The notes beneath the pieces are model-generated. The model was not told the origin of the DNA and made no database searches. It was given only the letters and a program-made list of their open reading frames with translations. A stretch of 64,000 nt of DNA, from the NCBI GenBank assembly GCA_964511185.1, contig CAZEDU010000006.1:1-64000 (forward strand). Direction: 5' to 3'. The stretch is from CAZEDU01 sp964511185 (GTDB taxonomy: Bacteria > Myxococcota > Myxococcia > Myxococcales > Myxococcaceae). Of this stretch, positions 16,665 through 24,041 are shown in pieces. The translations under genes were made by a program, and so were the position numbers. Every line of letters starts with the position of its first letter. Position 1 is the stretch's first letter.

Positions 16665-18125
16665 TCAGCTTGGCGGCCGCCGCATCCGCCGCTCGCCCAT
16701 CCCGCGCGGCGGCCGCTTCATCCCCAACCGCGCCATGCGGTAGACGACCGTGCGCCGCGGCAGGCCGAGCCGCTTGGCCGCCTCGGTGACGTTCCACTTG
16801 GTCGCGGCGAGCGTGTGCTCGAGCATGATGCGCTCGGTCTGCTTGAGCTGCGCGCGCAGGTCTTCACCGGCCGGCGAGGCGAGCGCCGTTTGCAGCACGC
16901 TGGGGGGCAGGTCCTCGGGCTGAATCTCCGGCGCGCCGGCGCACAACGCGGCGAGCTCGATGGCGTTCTTCAGCTCGCGCACGTTGCCCGGCCAGCCGTG
17001 ACGAAGCAGCACCTCACGCGTCTTGGCGGCGAGGGTGCGCCCCACGCCGCGGGAGCGCGCCGCGAGCTGGGTGAGGAAGTGCTCGGCGAGCGGGAGCACG
17101 TCGCTGGGCCGGCTCCACAGGTCGGGCAGGTAGATGCGGTTCCAGGGGCCGGGCAGGTGGGCCGCGGGCGGCCGGCGCGCGGTGGCGAGCACGCGCGCCG
17201 AGCCGTGCGACTCGAGCGCGCGCGCGAGCTTTTGCTGCAGCGGCTCGCTCAGCGCGTCGACGCCGCTGACCAACACGCAGACCCCCGAGCGCTTGAGCGC
17301 GCCGAACAGCTCTTCCTCCACCGCGGGCGCCGCGCGGCCGCGGCAGCTCACCTCGAGCGGCGCGCGACCGGCCGCGGTTTGCAGGCGGCGCGCCCACGTG
17401 CGCTTGCCGGCGCCGATGGCCCCTTCGACGAGCAGCGGCGCGGCGGGCATGCGCTCGGACCATGCCTGCAGCCGAACGAGCGCCGAGTCCGCGACCACCG
17501 GTTCCCGGACCTCCTCCTCGGCGCCGACGAAGAGCGCGAGCGCGGCGTGCACCCACGCGTGCACGTCGTCGCCATCTCGCGGCGGCGCCGCGGTGGGCTC
17601 GTCAGCGCTCAGGCAGGCGAACAGGTTGGGCCCCCACTCTCCCCACAGCGCGCCGGGGAGCGGGTCGACGAAGGGGGGCGCGCTGTCCGCGAAGCGAAGC
17701 GACCGCGCCGCGCCGCGCAGCCGCCCGTGCTCCAGCTCCTCGAGCAACCGCGCTTCGAACGCGGCGCGCGACAGCGGCCGGCGCGGCGGCGGCGCGGGGG
17801 CCTCGCGCAAGGGGCAGACGATGATGCTGGCGTCCGCGAGGGAAATCTCGTCCCCCACCGAAGCGACCGCGCGCGGCTTGAGCTGAATGCCGTTGAGCTG
17901 GGCGCTGAGCCCGTGGCCCTCGCTTTCGACCTCCACTTGCCCCGTTGGCAACACCCGCAGCACCAGGTGCACGGGTGCCACCTGCGCGTGGTTGATCACA
18001 CAATCGGCGCCGAGCGCGCTGCCCACCCGAAACGCCCTTCGCGCATCGAGCTCCACCGCGAAGACACGCGCTGGCGTGACTACCTGCAACACCACGGAGT
18101 CGTGGCCGACAGGAGCATCCGTCAT
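16665..18125 (-). CDS. FHA-domain protein with degenerate sigma-54 activator AAA+ module and Fis-type HTH
   Basis: 486 residues. An N-terminal FHA-like domain spans about 11-105, then an AAA+ module resembles NtrC-type activators: Walker A GAIGAGK (235-241), LFG (273-275), HGWPGNVRELKNAI (376-389), and a Fis helix-turn-helix (NVTEAAKRLGLPRRTVVYRM, 445-464). The segment that should carry GAFTGA between LFG and Walker B is absent, and Walker B reads VCVLVSGVDA instead of a D-E pair. It therefore probably cannot remodel sigma-54 polymerase and may act as a DNA-binding or repressor-like protein. The FHA core Ser of the usual S-x-x-H is replaced (VAPVH). It is divergent from the Rieske/cytochrome b operon. 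ATG at 18125 is preferred. Confidence 0.85.
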   Translation of the reverse strand: MTDAPVGHDSVVLQVVTPARVFAVELDARRAFRVGSALGADCVINHAQVAPVHLVLRVLPTGQVEVESEGHGLSAQLNGIQLKPRAVASVGDEISLADASIIVCPLREAPAPPPRRPLSRAAFEARLLEELEHGRLRGAARSLRFADSAPPFVDPLPGALWGEWGPNLFACLSADEPTAAPPRDGDDVHAWVHAALALFVGAEEEVREPVVADSALVRLQAWSERMPAAPLLVEGAIGAGKRTWARRLQTAAGRAPLEVSCRGRAAPAVEEELFGALKRSGVCVLVSGVDALSEPLQQKLARALESHGSARVLATARRPPAAHLPGPWNRIYLPDLWSRPSDVLPLAEHFLTQLAARSRGVGRTLAAKTREVLLRHGWPGNVRELKNAIELAALCAGAPEIQPEDLPPSVLQTALASPAGEDLRAQLKQTERIMLEHTLAATKWNVTEAAKRLGLPRRTVVYRMARLGMKRPPRGMGERRMRRPPS

Positions 18126-18157
18126 TCGGGCAAGCAAGCTAGCGTGCCGGCGCCAAA

Positions 18158-18185
18158 TTGGAAGCGAATGGCCGCGCGCTATACT
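18158..18185 (+). promoter_or_regulatory. Sigma-70-type promoter of the Rieske/cytochrome b operon, probably leaderless
   Basis: TTGGAA (18158-18163), 16-base spacer, TATACT (18180-18185). The ATG at 18194 is only 8 bases downstream and no Shine-Dalgarno is present, so transcription would begin at or next to the start codon. Confidence 0.55.
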
Positions 18186-18193
18186 GGCGCGAC

Positions 18194-18700
18194 ATGGCGG
18201 GTCGACGCGGCTTCCTCAAGGGCATGGCGTTCGTGGCAGGCAGCTTTCTCGCTGCGGTGGCGACATTGCCGGTGGTCGGCGCGGTGCTCACGCCGCTGCT
18301 CGATCGCAGAAAGAAGGAAGACGGCGGCTTTCTTCCGGCCGGCACCGTCGACGAGCTGCTCCCGGGTGTCCCCAAGCGCGTGGACTTGACGAGCGTGGTG
18401 ATCGACGGCTGGACGCGCTCGGTCGGCGTGGTCGGCTCCGCCTGGCTGCTCAAGTCGGCCGATGGCACCGTCTCCGCGCTGTCGACCATCTGTCCTCATT
18501 CCGGCTGCAGCATCAACTTCGGCGGCAAGGAGACCTTCGGCTGCCCGTGCCACGCGTCGTCCTTCGCGTTGGACGGCAAGCCGCTGAGCGGCCCTTCTCC
18601 CCGGCCTTTGGATCCGCTCCGCGTCGAGGTGCGGGAAGGCAAGGTCTTCGTGCGGTACGCGCGCTTCAAGCAGGGGACCCCGAAGCGAGAGGAAGTTTGA
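18194..18700 (+). CDS. Rieske iron-sulfur protein of a cytochrome bc complex
   Basis: 168 residues. A twin-arginine-type anchor (RRGFLKG then a hydrophobic stretch to about residue 36) puts the C-terminal domain outside the membrane. The [2Fe-2S] boxes are C100-P-H102-S-G-C105 and C117-P-C119-H120, giving two Cys and two His ligands plus the disulfide pair. It accepts electrons from quinol at the Qo site of cytochrome b. ATG at 18194 gives the twin-arginine start. The stop overlaps the cytochrome b start as TTGA, so the two subunits are co-translated. Confidence 0.93.
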   Translation: MAGRRGFLKGMAFVAGSFLAAVATLPVVGAVLTPLLDRRKKEDGGFLPAGTVDELLPGVPKRVDLTSVVIDGWTRSVGVVGSAWLLKSADGTVSALSTICPHSGCSINFGGKETFGCPCHASSFALDGKPLSGPSPRPLDPLRVEVREGKVFVRYARFKQGTPKREEV

Positions 18701-20427
18701 GCTTGGCCCGGCGCTTGGCGGACTGGTTGGACGCGCGCACCGGCTACCGCGCGTGGTGGAGCGACAGTCCCGGCGGCACCGTCGCGGGCGGCCCTCGGCT
18801 CGCCCACAGCTTCGGCGTGGTGCTCTTGGTGCTCTTGGGCATCGAGGCGTTGACCGGCGTCGGGCTCGCCGCCTTCTACGCGCCCACCACCACGGACGCG
18901 TGGGCGTCGGTGCACTTCATCCAGAACCAGGTCGCGTTCGGCTGGTTCGTGCGCGGGCTGCACCACCACGCCGCGAACGCGTTGGTGCTGGTGCTGCTGG
19001 TGCACCTCATGCAGACGGTCTGGTACGGCGCGTACCGGGCCCCGCGCGAGGTGAACTGGGTGCTGGGCATCGTGCTGATGCTCTTGGTGATCATCGCCTC
19101 GCACACCGGCTTCTTGCTCCCCAATGATCTGCGCGCCTACTGGGCCACCCAGGTGCTGCTCGGCATCACCGCGAACCAGCCCTACGTCGGAGAGCTCGCG
19201 CAGAAGGTGCTCCAAGGCGGCGACAGCTTCGGCAACCTGACCCTGACGCGCTTCTACGCGATGCACGTGCTCCTGCTGCCCGGCGCCATCGCGCTGGTGC
19301 TCGCCGCGCACGTGTGGCTGCGGCGGAGGTTGGGCGCGACGCCGCCGCCCGGGTTCAGCGAGGAGCGAGCCGAGCTCTCGCGGCAGCCGTACTTCCCCGG
19401 GCAGCTGGTGCGGGACCTGTGGCTGTCGGTGGTGGTGGTCGGCGCGTTGATCGCCGTGGTGCTGCTGCAGCGCGGCGCCCACCTCGAGGCGCCGGCGGAT
19501 CCCTCCATCGAATACCTCGCGCGGCCCGAGTGGTACTTCCTGCCGATCTTCCGGCTGCGCCATTACTTCACCGGCGAGCAGGAGTTCATCGCGACGACGG
19601 TGATTCCGGGCGTGGCGACCGTGCTGTTGATGGCCTTGCCGTTCATCGAGGCGCTCCTGTCGCGGCTGACGTCGCGCGCGCACGTGCTGGTGGCGACCGG
19701 CGTGTTCGCGGGGCTCGCGGTGTTCGCGGCGTTCGGCGCGGTGAGCGAGTACGAGGACCGCACCGACCCCGAGAGCGTGAAGCTGACGGCGCAGGCCAAG
19801 GTGTTGTCGGAGGAGGCGCAGCGGCTGGCGATGCTGGGCGTGCCGGTGTCGGGGCCGCTCGAGTTGTACCAGAACGACCCGCTCGTCTGGGGCAAGCGGG
19901 TGTTCGACCAGAAGTGCGCGAGCTGCCACCAGCCGTGCGACAAGACGCCGTACGAGGGCACCGTGTGCCTCGAAGGCTACGCCTCGCGGAAGTGGCTCAC
20001 GCTCTTCATGCACGCGCCGCCGTCGCCCTACTTCTTCGGCAACACGAAGATCGACGAGATGGAGGCCTACGAAGGCCCGGCGGAGAACCTCGCGGCGATC
20101 GTCGAGTTCCTCTACTCGGAGAGCGAGCGGCCGGACGCGGACGCCGCGCTCGCCCAGAAAGGGCTGGCGCTCTACCAGAAGGAAGGGTGCGAGTCGTGCC
20201 ACGCGCTCGGCGACGAGCCGACGGAGACGGGCCCTTCGCTCAAGGGCTACGCGTCGGTGGCGTGGTTGTCGGACTTCATTCGCAACCCGGGCGCGGTGCA
20301 CTTCTACGGCGAGCTGAACGAGATGGACGCGTTCAGCCCCGACAAGCTCTCGAACGACGAGCTGAAGGCGGTCGTGTCCTACCTTCGCTCACAAACCGAC
20401 GGCGACGTTCGCTTTGAATCGCCTTAA
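18697..20427 (+). CDS. Cytochrome b fused to two C-terminal cytochrome c domains
   Basis: 576 residues. About seven membrane segments form the b-type core. Haem-ligand histidines are seen in segment B (GLHHHAANALVLVLLVHLMQ) and segment D (MHVLLLPGAIALVLAAH), and PEWY (277-280) marks the quinol-oxidation site. The soluble tail carries two CxxCH haem sites, CASCH (407-411) and CESCH (498-502). The tail would replace a separate cytochrome c1/f and carry electrons to a soluble carrier, probably the cytochrome c encoded next. Seven rather than eight segments resembles a fused b6-subunit IV. The TTG at 18697, overlapping the Rieske stop, is the best start; TTG at 18703 is an alternative. Confidence 0.9.
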   Translation: MSLARRLADWLDARTGYRAWWSDSPGGTVAGGPRLAHSFGVVLLVLLGIEALTGVGLAAFYAPTTTDAWASVHFIQNQVAFGWFVRGLHHHAANALVLVLLVHLMQTVWYGAYRAPREVNWVLGIVLMLLVIIASHTGFLLPNDLRAYWATQVLLGITANQPYVGELAQKVLQGGDSFGNLTLTRFYAMHVLLLPGAIALVLAAHVWLRRRLGATPPPGFSEERAELSRQPYFPGQLVRDLWLSVVVVGALIAVVLLQRGAHLEAPADPSIEYLARPEWYFLPIFRLRHYFTGEQEFIATTVIPGVATVLLMALPFIEALLSRLTSRAHVLVATGVFAGLAVFAAFGAVSEYEDRTDPESVKLTAQAKVLSEEAQRLAMLGVPVSGPLELYQNDPLVWGKRVFDQKCASCHQPCDKTPYEGTVCLEGYASRKWLTLFMHAPPSPYFFGNTKIDEMEAYEGPAENLAAIVEFLYSESERPDADAALAQKGLALYQKEGCESCHALGDEPTETGPSLKGYASVAWLSDFIRNPGAVHFYGELNEMDAFSPDKLSNDELKAVVSYLRSQTDGDVRFESP

Positions 20428-20486
20428 ATGGCCCGCTAGCGTTCGCGTCACCTCAGTTACGGCCCGCAGTCGGAGGTTGAAACAAC

Positions 20487-20810
20487 ATGAAGAAGCTCGT
20501 GGTGATGCTCGGCTTGGCACTTCCCGTCGCGCCCGCTTTCGCCGATGAGGGCGACTCCATCGACGCGCTGTACATGAAGCATTGCAAGAGCTGTCACGGC
20601 GACACCGGCAAGGGCGACACCAAGCTCGGCATCAAGCACAAGGTCGACGACATGACCGACCCGAAGTGGCAAGCCCGCCACTCGGACGAGAAGATCAAGA
20701 AGGCGATCGTCGAAGGCGTCCCGAAGACGAAGATGAAGGGCTTCAAGGACAAGCTGACGTCCGCGCAGGTCGATTCGATGGTGCAGTTCGTGCGCGCGAT
20801 GAAGCCGTGA
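20487..20810 (+). CDS. Small periplasmic cytochrome c (class I)
   Basis: 107 residues. A Sec signal peptide (MKKLVVMLGLALPVAPAFA) ends near residue 19. The haem site is C33-K-S-C36-H37, and KTKMKGF supplies the likely methionine sixth ligand. Size and pattern fit a c6/c551-like mono-haem carrier. Located 59 bases after the cytochrome b-c fusion, it is the obvious electron acceptor for that complex, although a terminal oxidase is not in the window. It is lysine-rich, suiting docking to acidic partners. Confidence 0.9.
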   Translation: MKKLVVMLGLALPVAPAFADEGDSIDALYMKHCKSCHGDTGKGDTKLGIKHKVDDMTDPKWQARHSDEKIKKAIVEGVPKTKMKGFKDKLTSAQVDSMVQFVRAMKP

Positions 20811-20866
20811 ATGCGGCCCGCGAACGCCCCGTCGGCTGGAACAGGCTCTTTGCTCCGGGTGGTGTC

Positions 20867-21085
20867 ATGAGAAATCTCGTCGTGGTTGCGTGGTTCGCGC
20901 TCTCGGTGGTCGGGCTCGTGGGTGCGCTCAAGTCAGACGCCACCGAGCCTTATCGAATCGAGCCGGCGCCGACGATGCGGGAGCCGGCGGAGGCGTCGCG
21001 ACGCACCGACGGTGGCCGCGGCGAGGAAGGCGAGGAAGATTTCTTCCCGCAGCAGCTCCAGGCGTACTCGGCGCTCGGCTTCTAA
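20867..21085 (+). CDS. Small membrane-anchored hypothetical protein
   Basis: 72 residues: one N-terminal hydrophobic segment (NLVVVAWFALSVVGLVGAL) and a short charged tail rich in Glu, Arg and Pro (about residues 23-62). It starts 57 bases after the cytochrome c gene and stops 3 bases before the TfoX-N gene. Codon use fits a real gene, but no family was recognised and no Shine-Dalgarno is evident. It may be a small accessory of the bc complex; this rests only on position. Confidence 0.45.
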   Translation: MRNLVVVAWFALSVVGLVGALKSDATEPYRIEPAPTMREPAEASRRTDGGRGEEGEEDFFPQQLQAYSALGF

Positions 21086-21087
21086 AA

Positions 21088-21471
21088 ATGAGCCGGTCGT
21101 TGGAGCTTCTCACGGATGCCTGCGCATCGCTGCCGGTCACCGTTCGCAGGATGTTCGGCGGTCACGGCTTCTTCGCGCCGAACGGCGGAATGTTTGCCGG
21201 CATCGTCACGGACGACGAGGTGATCTTCAAGCTGGTGAGCGGCCCGCTTCGCGATGAGCTGATCGCGATAGGGGGCCGCGCGTGGGTCTACGACGGCCAC
21301 CGGAAGCCGATGACCATGCATGAATGGATTGTCGTGCCCGAGCGCTTCTACGACGACCCAGAGCTCTTCGCGGAATGGGCAGCTAAGGCGCATGCGGCGG
21401 CGCCGGCGAAGAAGCTGAAGGCGAAGGCACGCGCCCTGAAGAAGGTCGGAAGAAAACCAAGCTCTCCGTGA
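21088..21471 (+). CDS. TfoX N-terminal domain protein
   Basis: 127 residues. The block VTVRRMFGGHGFFAPNGGMF followed by IVTDDEVIFKL matches the TfoX/Sxy N-terminal domain. Full-length Sxy regulates competence with CRP in gammaproteobacteria, but stand-alone N-domain proteins are widespread and uncharacterised. The end is a Lys/Ala-rich tail (AKKLKAKARALKKVGRKP) that could bind nucleic acid. It begins 3 bases after the preceding small gene. A competence role should not be assumed. Confidence 0.82.
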   Translation: MSRSLELLTDACASLPVTVRRMFGGHGFFAPNGGMFAGIVTDDEVIFKLVSGPLRDELIAIGGRAWVYDGHRKPMTMHEWIVVPERFYDDPELFAEWAAKAHAAAPAKKLKAKARALKKVGRKPSSP

Positions 21472-21570
21472 CCTGCGGCGCGGCGACAACTTTCGGGGCG
21501 CGGACCGCCCTTCGGGCCCCTGAGACGGCGCTTCAGTCGAAGTCGGTGGCCGCTCCCTGGGGTCCGCCTC

Positions 21571-21576
21571 TAGAGT
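21571..21576 (+). promoter_or_regulatory. -10-like element of the ABC exporter operon
   Basis: TAGAGT lies 10 bases before the ATG at 21587; no Shine-Dalgarno is present. It fits the leaderless arrangement seen before the Rieske gene. No convincing -35 was found. Confidence 0.3.
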
Positions 21577-21586
21577 GCGCGCCACC

Positions 21587-22558
21587 ATGCATGCCATCGA
21601 AGTCAAAGGCCTCGTCAAAGACTTTGGAAAGACGCGCGCGCTCGACGGCGTCGACCTTCACATTCGGAGCGGCTCGGTCTACGGCATCCTCGGCCCGAAC
21701 GGCGCGGGCAAGACGACGACCGTGCGCATTCTCACCACGCTGCTCGCCCCCACCGGGGGGTCGGCGTCGGTGCTCGGGCTCGACGTGGTCCGGCAAGCCC
21801 GGCTCGTCCGCGAGAAGGTCAGCCTGACTGGGCAGTACGCCTCGGTCGATGAGGACCTAACGGGTCACGAAAACCTCGTCTTGGTGGGACGGCTGCTGGG
21901 GATGGGCTGGTCCGACGCGCGCCAGCGCGGCACCGAGCTCCTGCGGGCGTTCGATCTCGAGGAGGCGGCCGCGCGTCAAGTTCGGACCTTCTCGGGCGGC
22001 ATGCGAAGGCGCATCGACATCGCCGCGAGCCTGGTGACGCGCCCCGAAATCCTCTTCCTCGACGAGCCCACCACCGGGCTTGATCCGCGCAGCCGCAATC
22101 AGGTCTGGGACCTGGTGCGGAAGATCGCGGCGGAAGGCACCACCGTCTTGCTCACCACGCAGTACCTCGAAGAGGCGGACCGGCTCGCCGAGCGGCTCGC
22201 CGTCATCGACCACGGCAAGGTCATCGCCGAAGGGACCAGCAGCGAGCTCAAGTCGTCGGTGGGCGGAAGCACCCTGCACTGCCACCTGCTGGACCCCGAC
22301 CAGCGCGCGGCGGCGCAGCAGGCGGTCGACCGAGTTCTACCCGACGCCGTCCTCCCGCAGACGGACCTCACGGCGTTCACCGTGAAGATTCCGAACGCGT
22401 CGAAAGCGCTCGAGGTGCTCCAGGCGCTGAACGCCGTCAACGTTCGCTTCCGCGACTTCTCGGTGGGCTCACCGAGCCTGGACGACGTCTTCTTCGCGCT
22501 CACCGGACACGCAGCGGAACAGCCCACCGAGAAGAGTCAGCCAGGAGCCGCGGCATGA
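21587..22558 (+). CDS. ABC transporter ATPase, DrrA-like drug exporter family
   Basis: 323 residues. Walker A is GPNGAGKT (36-43), the signature SGGMRRR starts at 136, and Walker B is FLDEPTTGLD. The C-terminal 90 residues match the DrrA/CcmA extension that follows the nucleotide-binding domain in daunorubicin-resistance exporters. With the permease encoded next, overlapping by ATGA, it would form a 2+2 exporter for a hydrophobic compound or lipid. Nothing nearby suggests a biosynthetic cluster, so the substrate is unknown. Confidence 0.92.
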   Translation: MHAIEVKGLVKDFGKTRALDGVDLHIRSGSVYGILGPNGAGKTTTVRILTTLLAPTGGSASVLGLDVVRQARLVREKVSLTGQYASVDEDLTGHENLVLVGRLLGMGWSDARQRGTELLRAFDLEEAAARQVRTFSGGMRRRIDIAASLVTRPEILFLDEPTTGLDPRSRNQVWDLVRKIAAEGTTVLLTTQYLEEADRLAERLAVIDHGKVIAEGTSSELKSSVGGSTLHCHLLDPDQRAAAQQAVDRVLPDAVLPQTDLTAFTVKIPNASKALEVLQALNAVNVRFRDFSVGSPSLDDVFFALTGHAAEQPTEKSQPGAAA

Positions 22559-23370
22559 GCGACGTTCCCTCCGCAAACGCACCGCTGCTCTCGCTGCAGC
22601 GGCGGGCCACGTCGGTTTCTCCCCTCTCGGCCACCGCGACGCTCGCGTGGCGCGCGATGCTCAAGATCAAGCATGTCCCGTTTCAGCTCTTCGACGTCAC
22701 CATCACCCCGATCATGTTCACGCTGCTCTTCACGTACATGTTCGGCGGAGCGCTCGCCGGTTCGCCGCGCGAGTACATCCAGTACCTGCTGCCTGGAATT
22801 CTCGTTCAGACCATCATCTTCATCACGGTCTACACGGGCGTCGGACTGAACACGGACATCCAGAAGGGGCTGTACGACCGCTTCCGGTCGCTCCCCATCT
22901 GGCAGCCCTCCCCCATCTTCGGCGCGCTGGTCGGCGACCTGTTCCGCTACTCCGTCGCAGCGCTGATCATCATCGTGCTTGGGTTGATCCTGGGCTTCCG
23001 CCCGGCGGGCGGCGTGGTGGGCGTCTTTCTGGCCTACGCGCTGGTGATGCTGTTCTCGTTCGCGGTCTCTTGGCTGTGGATCATCTTCAGCATGAAGGTC
23101 AAGACGCCCGAGTCGGTGATGACGGCGAGCTTCGTCTTCCTGATGCCGCTCACCTTCGCGAGCAACATCTTCGTCGCGCTCGAGACGATGCCGCCGTGGC
23201 TTCAGGCCATCGTCCGCCACAACCCGGTCACCCGGCTCGCCAACGCCTCGCGCGCCCTGATGCACGGACAGCGCGCCGCCGAAGACACTTTGTGGGTCGT
23301 CGGCACTTCCGCGGTCGTCATCGCGGTGTTCGCTCCCATCGCGCTTCGCATGTACCACCGCGAACGCTAG
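22555..23370 (+). CDS. ABC-2 type permease, DrrB-like
   Basis: 271 residues with six membrane segments. The ABC-2 family core is visible in EYIQYLLPGILVQTIIFITV and TFASNIFVALETMPPWLQAI followed by HNPVTRLANASRALMHG. It forms the membrane channel for the ATPase encoded immediately upstream. The N-terminal 30 residues are a polar, low-conservation extension. About 190 bases of non-coding DNA follow before crcB. Confidence 0.9.
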   Translation: MSDVPSANAPLLSLQRRATSVSPLSATATLAWRAMLKIKHVPFQLFDVTITPIMFTLLFTYMFGGALAGSPREYIQYLLPGILVQTIIFITVYTGVGLNTDIQKGLYDRFRSLPIWQPSPIFGALVGDLFRYSVAALIIIVLGLILGFRPAGGVVGVFLAYALVMLFSFAVSWLWIIFSMKVKTPESVMTASFVFLMPLTFASNIFVALETMPPWLQAIVRHNPVTRLANASRALMHGQRAAEDTLWVVGTSAVVIAVFAPIALRMYHRER

Positions 23371-23558
23371 AGCGGAGGCACTTGAAGCGGCCCACCGGAG
23401 GCTGCCCATGCGTCAAAGCCCCCCGCCCGAAGCTCGGCGCTCCGGGTGCGCCATCGAGCGCCTCACCTCAAGTGATTCATGGCCCTAGGAGCCGACGGCG
23501 ACCACGAGACGGCGTATTCTGGCTGCGTGAACAGGCAACTTAGAATCGCGGTCTCGCC

Positions 23559-23918
23559 GTGAGCTGGCCACGCGCGCTCGCGGTGTTCTTGGGCGGCGGC
23601 CTCGGAAGCGTGGCGCGCTACGGGATGCAGCACTGGCTCAGCCGGCACCCGCATACGCTGCCCTGGGGGACCTGGGCGGTGAACTTGATTGGGTCCTTTT
23701 TGATCGGCGTGCTCATCGCCTCGCCGCTGGACGTCGACTGGAAGGTCGCGCTCGGCGCCGGCGTGCTCGGCGGGTTCACCACCTACTCCGGCTTCAACCA
23801 AGAAGTGCTGGTGCTGCTGCACCAGTCGCCGGCCAGAGGGGGCGCCTACTTCGCGATGACAGTTTTCGCCTGCCTCGCCGCTGGGTACCTTGGAAACTTC
23901 CTCGGCCACCGCTTCTAG
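23559..23918 (+). CDS. crcB: CrcB/Fluc fluoride channel
   Basis: 119 residues, four membrane segments. The family marks GGGLGSVARYG (about 12-22), WAVNLIGSFLIG, and GGFTTYSGFNQE are present; the Asn of the VN pair and the TTYS track line the fluoride pore. Fluc works as an antiparallel dimer and a single gene is enough. The start is GTG at 23559. It overlaps the stop of a possible 11-codon leader frame (GTG 23527 to TGA 23562) as GTGA. No fluoride riboswitch was recognised upstream. Confidence 0.9.
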   Translation: MSWPRALAVFLGGGLGSVARYGMQHWLSRHPHTLPWGTWAVNLIGSFLIGVLIASPLDVDWKVALGAGVLGGFTTYSGFNQEVLVLLHQSPARGGAYFAMTVFACLAAGYLGNFLGHRF

Positions 23919-23987
23919 CTCCTAGTGGAGGCCAAGCGGGTGCACGCCAGCTTGAGACGCGGCGGTGGACTCGAGCCTCGCCACTTC

Positions 23988-24026
23988 CGGGCACAGTCCC
24001 CGTTGGGGACGGTCCCCAGTCTGGGG
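23988..24026. repeat. GGGGACAGTCCCC-family repeat, copy A
   Basis: Two imperfect units: GGGCACAGTCCCC and GGGGACGGTCCCC separated by GTT, then a partial third (CAGTCTGGGG). It ends 15 bases before the mfd start codon, so it would lie in the mfd leader or promoter. Confidence 0.75.
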
Positions 24027-24041
24027 TAGTTCACCCTTGCG

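Noticed and set aside
18759..18775. A GACAGTCCC match to the dispersed repeat inside cytochrome b
   Set aside because: Only nine bases match, there is no second unit, and the bases are fixed by codons in a conserved gene.
23371..23558. Fluoride riboswitch before crcB
   Set aside because: The conserved core and pseudoknot stretches of the crcB motif could not be found; the interval looks featureless apart from a short leader frame.
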